This document shows positions 1 to 7,352 of a stretch of DNA of 64,000 nucleotides, piece after piece (positions within the stretch are counted from its first letter, which is position 1; the number at the start of each line of letters is the position of its first letter). Below the pieces are notes generated by a model. It was not told the DNA's origin. It worked only from the letters and a program-made list of their open reading frames with translations, and ran no database searches. The position numbers were made by a program, and so were the translations under genes. This DNA comes from Flavobacterium seoulense (GTDB taxonomy: Bacteria > Bacteroidota > Bacteroidia > Flavobacteriales > Flavobacteriaceae), in assembly GCF_000695795.1 (NCBI RefSeq), contig NZ_JNCA01000020.1, forward strand, positions 1-64,000. The letters are read 5' to 3'.

Positions 1-101
1 ATTTGCGAATTTGCGGTGAAAACAAAAAAGTGTGAATTTCCAGCTATAAAAGTATGCGGAAAATTAATCCCAAATTATCTTATAAAATTCGCCAAAAAAA
101 C

Positions 102-109
102 TATTTTTG
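102..109 (+). promoter_or_regulatory. Possible -7 box upstream of the GHL10 gene
   Basis: TATTTTTG fits the Bacteroidetes -7 consensus TAnnTTTG and lies 24 bases before the start codon at 134. I see no clear TTG box about 20 bases upstream, so this rests on one short motif in AT-rich DNA. Confidence 0.3.
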
Positions 110-133
110 ATAGCTGTTAAATATACCAATTAA

Positions 134-1693
134 ATGAATCACAAAAATCCAATCTGCTTATTTATCGCCGTTTTATTATTGAATTTTGGCTTTAGCCAGG
201 CACAAAATAAAACTACTAATCCTAAAAATGAATTCAGAGCTGTTTGGATTGCAACTGTTGCCAATATTGACTGGCCTATAAGTAATACCGATGCGGTTGA
301 AAAACAAAAAGCCGATTTTATTGAAATTCTAGATACCTATAAAAAACTAAATTACAATGTAGTTATTGTGCAAATTCGCAGCGCCGGTGATGCTATGTAT
401 GCTACAAATCTAGCTCCTTGGTCTAAATATTTAACTGGGAAACAAGGATTGGCTCCATATCCATTTTATGATCCTTTAGACTGGATGATTACACAGGCTC
501 ACGATCGCGGATTTGAATTTCATGCATGGCTAAATCCTTACCGGGCTACAATGGACATGAATACTACTGCATTGAGCAGAACACATGATGTGATTAAACA
601 TCCGGAATGGATGATTAAACATGGTGGGAAATACTATTACAATCCCGGACTTCCAGAAGTTCAAGCGCATTTAATTAATATCGTTGACGAAGTAGTTACA
701 AAATATGATATCGATGCTATACATTTTGATGATTATTTTTATCCTTACCGTATTAAAGGAGAAGAGTTTAACGATATTGTTTCGTATAGAAAATATGGAA
801 AAGGCATGAGTCTGGAAGACTGGCGTCGTGATAATGTAAATGTTTACTTAAAAAACACATATGAGGCTATCAAAAAATTGAAACCTTGGGTGCAATTTGG
901 TATCAGCCCATTTGGAGTTTGGAGAAATAAATCGGTTGATCCACGAGGTTCAGATACTCAGGCCGGACAAACTAATTATGATGATTTATATGCCGATCCA
1001 ATGGCGTGGATGGAAGGTCGCTATATTGATTATCTTTTGCCACAATTGTATTGGAGTATTGAACACAAAACAGCTTCTTATGGTAAATTATCAAAATGGT
1101 GGTCAGAAAACACTAAAAATGTAGCGCTATATATTGGAAACGGAATCTATAAAATCAATAATGATTCGGATAAAAAATGGTATAATCCTAACGAAGTTTC
1201 TAACCAAATTGACTTAACACGTAGTTATAGTAACATTAACGGAAATGCTTTTTATAGTGCCAAATGGTTTGTAAATAAAAATTATGCCGTAACACAATTA
1301 TTAAAAGATAATCAATACCAATATCCGGCCTTACCTTATGTTGTTCCTTATTCAAGGCAGGAAGTTAAGGACACTCCTAATGTCACAAACATTAATAATC
1401 AGGGTGAAAATACGGTAATTACATTGAGTTTTCCAATGCAAAGTAAAATTCGTTATGTAATGGTTTATGGAACAACAAATAAAAACCTAATCAATGTTAA
1501 TGATCCAAGCCAGATTATTAATAAAATTGCTTTCAAAGAAACCAAAGACAGTATTGCCATCAGCATTCCAAAACTATATCTTGAAAAACACAATAACTGT
1601 GCATTAACATTCGTAGATTATTTTGGAAACGAAAGTCAGGCAACTTTATTGAAAGTAAACAACCAAAACCTAAAGACAAATGAAAACAGATAA
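134..1693 (+). CDS. Secreted glycoside hydrolase-like protein of the GHL10/YngK family
   Basis: This 519-aa protein starts with a signal peptide (Met, Lys, hydrophobic core, cleavage near FSQAQ) and should act in the periplasm or outside the cell. The opening of the mature part (NEFRAVWIATVANIDWP) and the block PFYDPLDWMITQAHDRG followed by HAWLNPYRA are typical of the GHL10 (PF02638, former DUF187) TIM-barrel family, thought to cleave glycans, possibly peptidoglycan-related ones. The last 90 residues look like a small beta domain. It overlaps the AmpG-like gene by 14 bases, so the two are probably translationally coupled, and a GH3 hexosaminidase follows. That setting supports cell-wall sugar salvage, which is an inference. 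Substrate is unknown. Confidence 0.85.
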   Translation: MNHKNPICLFIAVLLLNFGFSQAQNKTTNPKNEFRAVWIATVANIDWPISNTDAVEKQKADFIEILDTYKKLNYNVVIVQIRSAGDAMYATNLAPWSKYLTGKQGLAPYPFYDPLDWMITQAHDRGFEFHAWLNPYRATMDMNTTALSRTHDVIKHPEWMIKHGGKYYYNPGLPEVQAHLINIVDEVVTKYDIDAIHFDDYFYPYRIKGEEFNDIVSYRKYGKGMSLEDWRRDNVNVYLKNTYEAIKKLKPWVQFGISPFGVWRNKSVDPRGSDTQAGQTNYDDLYADPMAWMEGRYIDYLLPQLYWSIEHKTASYGKLSKWWSENTKNVALYIGNGIYKINNDSDKKWYNPNEVSNQIDLTRSYSNINGNAFYSAKWFVNKNYAVTQLLKDNQYQYPALPYVVPYSRQEVKDTPNVTNINNQGENTVITLSFPMQSKIRYVMVYGTTNKNLINVNDPSQIINKIAFKETKDSIAISIPKLYLEKHNNCALTFVDYFGNESQATLLKVNNQNLKTNENR

Positions 1694-2948
1694 TACACCC
1701 TGGTATTGGATTCCGTTATTAAATTTTGCATCGGGATTTCCGTATGTAATTATCATTTCGGTTTCGGTATTGATGTACAAAAACCTTGGAATCAGCAATG
1801 AAGACATTGGTCTATACACCAGTTTATTATACTTGCCTTGGGTAATCAAACCATTATGGAGTCCGTTTATTGATTTACACGGAACCAAAAGAAAATGGTT
1901 TTTGAGTATGCAATTATTCATTTCGATAGCCTTTCTAATTGTTGGTTTTATTATTCCTACGAACCAGTTTTTCATGATGAGTCTTGCTATTTTTTGGGTG
2001 GCTGCTTTTGCTTCTGCTTCGAATGATGTAGCCAGTGACGGGTTTTATTTATTGGCATTAACCAAAGACCAACAATCATTCTTTTTAGGAATCCGAAGCA
2101 CTTTTTACAGAGCATCGATGCTAACTGGAAACGGATTAATTATTTTGTTAGCAGGTTATTTAGAGCATTTGTACGGTGACAATCAAAAAGCATGGTCGTA
2201 TACGATGATTTTAGTTGGATTAGTAATGTCTTTTTTAACTATTTACAATTATTTTGCTACGCCAAAAACTGAATTACCAATTAAACCAGGAGAAACCGAA
2301 GAGAAAAATTTTGCTACTGTTTTTGCCAGTTTTTTCAAAAAGAAACAAATAGGATTGATATTAGCTTTTATTCTTTTATTCCGTTTAGGAGAATCACAAT
2401 TATTAAAAATGCTGACTCCGTTTTTAGTCGATAAAACTAATGTTGGCGGAATGGGATTAGAAACCGAAGACGTAGGAATCATTTACGGAACTTTCGGATT
2501 AATTGCGCTTACTGTTGGTGGAATTCTGGGCGGAATTGCCATTTCTAAACACGGTTTAGGGAAATGGATGCTGCCTATGATTTTAACGATGCACTTGCCT
2601 ATTATTGGTTTTATATTGTTAGCCCATTTTCATCCTACTTCGGTTTATTACATTTATGTAGTGGTGATTTTGGAACAATTTGGTTACGGATTTGGTTTTG
2701 CTGCTTTCATGATGTATTTAATTTACGTTGCCGAAGGCGAATCTAAAACTTCCCATTATGCTATTGCTACCGGTTTTATGGCTTTAGGAATGATGCTTCC
2801 CGGAATGGTTAGCGGATACATTCAGGAATATTTAGGTTATGGAAATTTCTTTATCTGGGTATTTTTAGCCACGATTCCTGGATTAATTTTGTCAAGATTT
2901 CTGGAATTTCCAAAGGATTTTGGGAAAAAAGTGAATACTACTGAATAG
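1680..2948 (+). CDS. ampG: AmpG-like MFS permease (muropeptide uptake)
   Basis: A 422-aa polytopic membrane protein with about 12 hydrophobic segments. The N-terminus (NFASGFPY, then NLGISNEDIGLYTSLLYLPW and KPLWSPFID) is the pattern of the AmpG/PAT group of the major facilitator superfamily, which imports anhydromuropeptides across the inner membrane. The ATG lies inside the 3' end of the upstream glycosidase gene (14-base overlap). A GH3 N-acetylhexosaminidase follows, as expected for peptidoglycan recycling. The family also includes other solute transporters, so the substrate is inferred from context. Confidence 0.8.
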   Translation: MKTDNTPWYWIPLLNFASGFPYVIIISVSVLMYKNLGISNEDIGLYTSLLYLPWVIKPLWSPFIDLHGTKRKWFLSMQLFISIAFLIVGFIIPTNQFFMMSLAIFWVAAFASASNDVASDGFYLLALTKDQQSFFLGIRSTFYRASMLTGNGLIILLAGYLEHLYGDNQKAWSYTMILVGLVMSFLTIYNYFATPKTELPIKPGETEEKNFATVFASFFKKKQIGLILAFILLFRLGESQLLKMLTPFLVDKTNVGGMGLETEDVGIIYGTFGLIALTVGGILGGIAISKHGLGKWMLPMILTMHLPIIGFILLAHFHPTSVYYIYVVVILEQFGYGFGFAAFMMYLIYVAEGESKTSHYAIATGFMALGMMLPGMVSGYIQEYLGYGNFFIWVFLATIPGLILSRFLEFPKDFGKKVNTTE

Positions 2949-2951
2949 TTA

Positions 2952-3047
2952 TTAGTCCTAAGTACCTAGTCCTGAGCCTAACGAACTAATTATTCATTTA
3001 AACCAAGTACAGAAACTAAGGACTAAAAACTAGGCACTAAGTACTAA
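2952..3047. repeat. Inverted arrays of short CTAAG-type repeats
   Basis: The intergenic gap between the AmpG-like and GH3 genes holds an imperfect left array (2952-2980, TTAGTCC-TAAGTAC-CTAGTCC units). A right array on the opposite strand sense has four 7-base units (CTAAGGA, CTAAAAA, CTAGGCA, CTAAGTA; 3016-3043). The arms pair over about 16 of 19 bases, so a transcript could fold into a long hairpin. A similar arrangement occurs at 5446-5610. Confidence 0.6.
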
Positions 3048-3062
3048 TTTAAGCATAAAACA

Positions 3063-4658
3063 ATGACACTCGAACAAAAAATAGGACAATTCTTTTTTCC
3101 TGCTGTATTTATCAACGACAGCGAAGAAAATATCCAGGCAACCGAAGAATTAATTAGAAAACACAACATTGGCGGATTAACTTTTTTTCACAGTCGTGCC
3201 AGTGCTGCAACAAATTACGAATCGAAGAAAAAAATTGAATTTAACGATGAGAGTTACCTTCGATTAAAAGAATTAATTATTCGTTATCAAAAATGTGCTT
3301 CCACTCCACTTTTAATGAGTATTGATGCTGAATGGGGACTTGCTATGCGTGTCGAAAAAACACCGCAATATCCTTATGCAATCACTTTGGGTGCTTTGCC
3401 TGAAAATCAAAAAAACTTAGTTTACGAAGTAGGAAAACAAATTGCATTAGAATTAAAATCGGCGGGAATTCATTATAATTTGGCGCCTTTGGCTGATATA
3501 AATAATAATCCAAACAATCCTGTAATTGGTTATCGTTCTTTTGGCGAAGACAAAGAAAAAGTAGCTGATTTTGCACTGGAATATTTACGCGGAATGAGTG
3601 ATGTGAATGTTTTAGGCTGCTTAAAACACTTTCCTGGACACGGAAATACTAATGTTGATTCCCATTTAGGATTACCTATTTTAGAAGAAAATTTAGAGCA
3701 ATTATTAGCTAACGAATTGTATCCGTTTATCAAAGGAATCGAAAATAATGTCGATTCGATTATGATTGGACATTTGGCAGTTCCTGCTTTAAATGAAGGA
3801 AAAAATACTTCGGCAACCTTGTCTAAAAATATTATTCAAAATCTTTTACGAAAGCAATTAGGCTACGACGGCTTGGTGATTTCTGATGCTTTGAATATGC
3901 ACAGCGTTTCTAAATTATATGATGTAAAAGGTCAATTAGAATGGGAAGCTTTTAATGCCGGAAATGATGTATTGTGTTTTGCCGAAAATGTTCCTGAAGG
4001 AATTCAATATATTTTAGAGAATGCTTCTGAAGAACGTATTAATGAAAGTTTTGAACGAATCTGGAAATGCAAAGAAAAAGTTGGTCTGTTTCAATCTGAA
4101 GAAAATAATACCGAATTAAATTTCGAAAAAGCCAACACTTTAAATACTGAAATTGCCAAATTCAGTTTGACAAAATTGATCGATACTATTGATTTCGAAA
4201 CTATCCAAAAAGCCAATCAGGAACAAAAAGTAGCGCAATTATCCCTATACAAATCAACTGATAATGAGTTTACAAAAAACATTCAGTTCGAATTGAATTG
4301 TCCTCAATTTGCTATTGAATCGACGATAGATTTAGATATTTTAGCTTTCGAAAAAGAATTAGAATCGTTTGATTATCTAATTATTTCCTTATTTGTTCCA
4401 AAAGCAAAACCTTTGAATAAATTTGAAATTGATGATGCCGTTTTTGAGTTATTGGAAAAATTATTGGTAACCAAAAAATGCCTGATTTACGTGTTTGGAA
4501 ATCCTTATGCATTGCCATTAATTCCTAATTTAAGTAAAGTTTCGAGATTGATTCAGGCTTATCAGGATTTTAACGAATTTCAAATTAATGCGGCACAACA
4601 ATTTTTGTCTAATTCTGAATGTGTAGGCAAATTGCCTGTTTCCATTGATATTCAATAA
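3063..4658 (+). CDS. nagZ: Glycoside hydrolase family 3 beta-N-acetylhexosaminidase (NagZ-like)
   Basis: 531 aa. The first 330 residues are the GH3 TIM barrel: KHFPGHGNTNVDSH near residues 188-202 carries the NagZ-type His loop, and VISDALNMHS near 271 carries the catalytic aspartate nucleophile. NagZ enzymes remove N-acetylglucosamine from anhydromuropeptides. The remaining 200 residues form an extra C-terminal domain absent from short proteobacterial NagZ (about 340 aa) but common in Bacteroidetes members. I see no signal peptide, so a cytoplasmic role after AmpG-type uptake is consistent. It follows the AmpG-like gene on the same strand after a repeat-rich gap of 114 bases. Confidence 0.85.
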   Translation: MTLEQKIGQFFFPAVFINDSEENIQATEELIRKHNIGGLTFFHSRASAATNYESKKKIEFNDESYLRLKELIIRYQKCASTPLLMSIDAEWGLAMRVEKTPQYPYAITLGALPENQKNLVYEVGKQIALELKSAGIHYNLAPLADINNNPNNPVIGYRSFGEDKEKVADFALEYLRGMSDVNVLGCLKHFPGHGNTNVDSHLGLPILEENLEQLLANELYPFIKGIENNVDSIMIGHLAVPALNEGKNTSATLSKNIIQNLLRKQLGYDGLVISDALNMHSVSKLYDVKGQLEWEAFNAGNDVLCFAENVPEGIQYILENASEERINESFERIWKCKEKVGLFQSEENNTELNFEKANTLNTEIAKFSLTKLIDTIDFETIQKANQEQKVAQLSLYKSTDNEFTKNIQFELNCPQFAIESTIDLDILAFEKELESFDYLIISLFVPKAKPLNKFEIDDAVFELLEKLLVTKKCLIYVFGNPYALPLIPNLSKVSRLIQAYQDFNEFQINAAQQFLSNSECVGKLPVSIDIQ

Positions 4659-4751
4659 ATTAAATCACCAAACCACTTTATTATAACTAAAAATTATTAT
4701 TAAATAAATATTAATAATCAACTACTATTACAATAAACCTTTTTTTAAACT

Positions 4752-4759
4752 TATTTTTG
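4752..4759 (+). promoter_or_regulatory. Probable -7 promoter box of the peroxiredoxin gene
   Basis: TATTTTTG followed by C fits TAnnTTTG, lies 34 bases before the start codon at 4794, and sits in an otherwise gene-free stretch. No clear -33 TTG is visible. Confidence 0.45.
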
Positions 4760-4793
4760 CACTCAACAAATAATAACCTTTAAAATAAACATT

Positions 4794-5432
4794 ATGTCTT
4801 TAGTAGGAAAAAAATTCCCAAACATTACAGTAGATGCTATTTCTGAAATGGGTGATAACTTAAAAATCAACATCTTAGAAGAAGCAGTAAACAATAACAA
4901 AAAAGTACTTTTGTTTTGGTACCCAAAAGATTTCACTTTTGTATGTCCAACAGAATTACACGCTTTCCAAGCAGCTTTACCAGAATTTGAAAAAAGAAAT
5001 ACTATCGTAATTGGAGCTTCTTGTGATACTAATGAAGTTCACTTTGCCTGGTTAAACACAGCAAAAAACAACGGTGGAATAGAAGGTGTAACTTACCCAC
5101 TTTTAGCTGATACTACAAGAAATTTATCTGCTGCTTTAGGAATTCTTGACGCTGAAGCTGGTGCTTACAATGAAGATGCTGATACTTACTTAGTAGAAGG
5201 TTCTAATGTAACTTACAGAGCTACTTACTTAGTTGACGAAACTGGAAAAATTTTCCACGAAAGCGTAAACGATATGCCATTAGGTCGTAACGTAAACGAA
5301 TATTTACGTTTAGTTGATGCTTACACTCACGTACAAACTAAAGGTGAAGTTTGTCCTGCTAACTGGGAAGAAGGTAAAGAAGCAATGTCTGCTGACAGAA
5401 ACAGTACTGCTGCTTACTTGAGCGCTAACTAA
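4794..5432 (+). CDS. ahpC: Typical 2-Cys peroxiredoxin (AhpC/Prx1 family)
   Basis: 212 aa. FTFVCPTELHAF contains the peroxidatic cysteine at residue 51, and GEVCPANW near residue 187 holds the resolving cysteine, so both catalytic Cys of a typical 2-Cys enzyme are present. It reduces hydrogen peroxide and organic hydroperoxides in the cytoplasm, recycled by a thioredoxin- or AhpF-type reductant. No ahpF is seen. Instead a thioredoxin-like gene lies next downstream, making it the likely reductant here (inference). The two genes are separated by 188 bases of inverted short repeats, so co-transcription is uncertain. Confidence 0.93.
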   Translation: MSLVGKKFPNITVDAISEMGDNLKINILEEAVNNNKKVLLFWYPKDFTFVCPTELHAFQAALPEFEKRNTIVIGASCDTNEVHFAWLNTAKNNGGIEGVTYPLLADTTRNLSAALGILDAEAGAYNEDADTYLVEGSNVTYRATYLVDETGKIFHESVNDMPLGRNVNEYLRLVDAYTHVQTKGEVCPANWEEGKEAMSADRNSTAAYLSAN

Positions 5433-5445
5433 TTATTTTTAGAAG

Positions 5446-5610
5446 TCACTAAGATTCTAAGTTACTAAGTCTCTAAGATTTTAAACTTAAATCTAATCTT
5501 CCAAATTATAACTTAAATTAATTAAGTCAAAAGATTCTAAGTTGCTAAGCTATTATGATTCGAAACAATTATAAAAAACTTAGCAACTCAGAAACTTAGT
5601 AACTTAGAAA
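5446..5610. repeat. Period-8 CTAAG repeats in inverted arrays
   Basis: Four consecutive 8-base units (TCACTAAG, ATTCTAAG, TTACTAAG, TCTCTAAG) run from 5446 to 5477, and two more units follow at 5532-5549. From 5579 to 5610 the opposite strand carries four units in the same 8-base phase (CTTAGCAA, CTCAGAAA, CTTAGTAA, CTTAGAAA). The arrays can pair into one long imperfect stem between the peroxiredoxin and thioredoxin genes. Function is unknown. Confidence 0.8.
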
Positions 5611-5620
5611 CTCAAAAAAA

Positions 5621-5929
5621 ATGTTAATAGAATTAAACGAAGATACATTAGCAAATTTAGTTGCTGATAACGAAAAAGTAGTAGTTCAATTTTCGGCATC
5701 ATGGTGTGGAAACTGCCGTATTATGAAACCAAAATTCAAAAAACTGGCTACTGAAAACGAATCCATCACTTTTGCATTAGTGGATGCTGAAAATTTTCCA
5801 GAATCCAGAAAATTAGCTAACGTAAGTAACTTACCAACTTTTGCTACTTTCGTAAACGGAAAATTGGTAAGCGAAACACAAACTAATAAACAAGAAGTTT
5901 TAATCGATTTAGTAAACGAAATTGTATAA
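5621..5929 (+). CDS. Thioredoxin-family protein
   Basis: 102 aa, the length of a plain thioredoxin with no signal peptide, hence cytoplasmic. The redox site is SWCGNC (Cys29 and Cys32), differing from the classical WCGPC by Asn in place of Pro, which would be expected to alter redox potential. A cis-proline loop (NLPTFATF) is present. It lies between AhpC and Tpx, so it is a plausible electron donor to one or both peroxidases (inference). Confidence 0.85.
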   Translation: MLIELNEDTLANLVADNEKVVVQFSASWCGNCRIMKPKFKKLATENESITFALVDAENFPESRKLANVSNLPTFATFVNGKLVSETQTNKQEVLIDLVNEIV

Positions 5930-6011
5930 TTTGGTTATTTGTTAATTCGGTTAATCGTTAAAAATTAACTTTCAAATAAACATATCAACAAATAACCAAA
6001 TAAACAACTAT
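5930..6011. repeat. Intergenic inverted repeat, GGTTATTTGTT type
   Basis: TTTGGTTATTTGTTAAT just after the thioredoxin stop is matched on the other strand by CAACAAATAACCAAA before the next start. The stem is about 15 base pairs with a loop of some 35 bases. It may be a terminator or attenuator, but no T-run follows. Confidence 0.45.
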
Positions 6012-6269
6012 ATGAAACTACCTGTAATAAAACACTTAACTCAGTTTATCGAAGAAAACGATCAGGATTACATCATCGAAACTATTGAAGTACTAGAAGC
6101 AATGACTGAGATTTCTTCATTAAAAGACGAAGAATTAGATGTTATTGGTGAGTTAATTTCGAATATGTACGGCGCTCTTGAAGTACATAAATTAGTCCAA
6201 AACGGAACTGATAAAAAAGAAGCTCTTAATACTTTTATGAAAAGAGTATTAGGTTCTATCGATAAATAA
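6012..6269 (+). CDS. Small conserved Bacteroidetes protein (DUF6952-like)
   Basis: An 85-aa acidic, probably all-helical protein (MKLPVIKHLTQFIEEND, then DEELDVIGELISNMYGALEV). I recognise it as a small conserved flavobacterial protein, probably DUF6952, from memory of the family. No catalytic motif, signal peptide or membrane segment is visible. It sits between thioredoxin and thiol peroxidase genes, so a link to peroxide defence is possible but unproven. A hairpin terminator follows directly. Confidence 0.75.
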   Translation: MKLPVIKHLTQFIEENDQDYIIETIEVLEAMTEISSLKDEELDVIGELISNMYGALEVHKLVQNGTDKKEALNTFMKRVLGSIDK

Positions 6270-6291
6270 TATTCTTCATCAAAAGAACAGC

Positions 6292-6325
6292 AAAATGCAT
6301 CTCCTACAGTTGCATTTTTTTGTTT
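6292..6325 (+). terminator. Rho-independent terminator after the small conserved gene
   Basis: AAAATGCA and TGCATTTT form an 8-bp stem around an 11-base loop, followed by a T-rich run. It closes the AhpC-thioredoxin-small protein group. Confidence 0.7.
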
Positions 6326-6418
6326 TTAACGCTATTTCCCAAGTAAACAAAGCGTTAATATCCTTCTCCTAAAATATAAAATCTTAAACTAGAAATCCTT
6401 ATTCTTAAATAATTTTCA

Positions 6419-6426
6419 TACTTTTG
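6419..6426 (+). promoter_or_regulatory. Probable -7 promoter box of tpx
   Basis: TACTTTTG fits TAnnTTTG exactly, 22 bases before the tpx start and downstream of a terminator, so a fresh promoter is expected here. Confidence 0.5.
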
Positions 6427-6448
6427 AACCTCATTAAAAAAATTAATT

Positions 6449-6946
6449 ATGGCTTCAATAACATTAGGAGGAAATCCAGTAAACACTGCAGGAGAATTAC
6501 CAAAAGTAGGTTCTAAACTTGCCGATTTTAAATTAGTAAAAAACGATCTTTCTGTTGCTTCTTTAAGCGATTTTAGTGGAAAGAAATTAGTTTTAAATAT
6601 ATTCCCAAGTATCGATACAGGAACTTGCGCTGCATCAGTTAGAAAATTTAATGAAACTGCTGCTAATTTAGATAATACTGCTGTTTTATGTATTTCAAGA
6701 GATTTACCATTTGCACAAAAACGTTTTTGTGGAGCTGAAGGAATCGAAAATGTAGTTAATTTATCTGACTTTCAAGAAGGAAGTTTTGGAAAAGCTAACG
6801 GATTAGAAATTGTTGACGGTCCTTTAGCCGGATTGCACTCAAGAGCAATAATTGTTGCTGATGCTGACGGAACAATTTTACATACTGAGCAAGTTGCTGA
6901 AATTGCTAACGAACCAAATTATGAAGCTGCTCTAGCGGTGCTTTAA
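6449..6946 (+). CDS. tpx: Thiol peroxidase Tpx (atypical 2-Cys peroxiredoxin)
   Basis: 165 aa, the normal Tpx length. [16 protein letters not shown] holds the peroxidatic cysteine (Cys60) and KRFCGAEG the resolving cysteine (Cys94), matching the spacing of the E. coli enzyme (Cys61/Cys95). It reduces lipid and alkyl hydroperoxides using thioredoxin. It has its own predicted promoter and is followed after 9 bases by the diacylglycerol kinase gene, so those two are probably co-transcribed. Confidence 0.95.
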   Translation: MASITLGGNPVNTAGELPKVGSKLADFKLVKNDLSVASLSDFSGKKLVLNIFPSIDTGTCAASVRKFNETAANLDNTAVLCISRDLPFAQKRFCGAEGIENVVNLSDFQEGSFGKANGLEIVDGPLAGLHSRAIIVADADGTILHTEQVAEIANEPNYEAALAVL

Positions 6947-6955
6947 TTTGTACTA

Positions 6956-7330
6956 ATGGCTTTTCAAAAAGATAACACCTTTGTTACCGGAAGATTAAAA
7001 AGCGTTAGTTATGCTTTAAAAGGAGCAATTAAATTAATTTCTACAGAACACAGTATTATGGTTCAAAGCTCATTAGGAGTTTTGTTAACTATTGCTGGAT
7101 TTATTGTGGGAATTTCTCAGACAGAATGGCTTTTTCAAATTTTTGCTATCGGTTTAGTTTTAAGTATTGAAGGACTAAACACTGCAATAGAAAAAGTAGC
7201 CGATTTTATTCATCCGGATTATCATGAAAAAATTGGTTTTATAAAAGATATTGCTGCTGGTGCTGTGTTTTTTTCGGCAATTACAGCAATTATTATTGGT
7301 TTAATCATTTACGTACCTCATTTTATTTAG
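6956..7330 (+). CDS. dgkA: Diacylglycerol kinase-family membrane protein (DgkA-like)
   Basis: 124 aa with three hydrophobic helices. SIEGLNTAIEKVADFI is the family's catalytic and metal-binding signature, and an upstream EHSIMVQ takes the place of the conserved E..N/R segment. Members phosphorylate diacylglycerol or, in many bacteria, undecaprenol at the inner membrane. Which lipid is used here cannot be decided. It is 9 bases after tpx and 22 before ftsK, within an apparent operon. Confidence 0.88.
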   Translation: MAFQKDNTFVTGRLKSVSYALKGAIKLISTEHSIMVQSSLGVLLTIAGFIVGISQTEWLFQIFAIGLVLSIEGLNTAIEKVADFIHPDYHEKIGFIKDIAAGAVFFSAITAIIIGLIIYVPHFI

Positions 7331-7352
7331 AGGTTTAGTTTTATTATATAGA

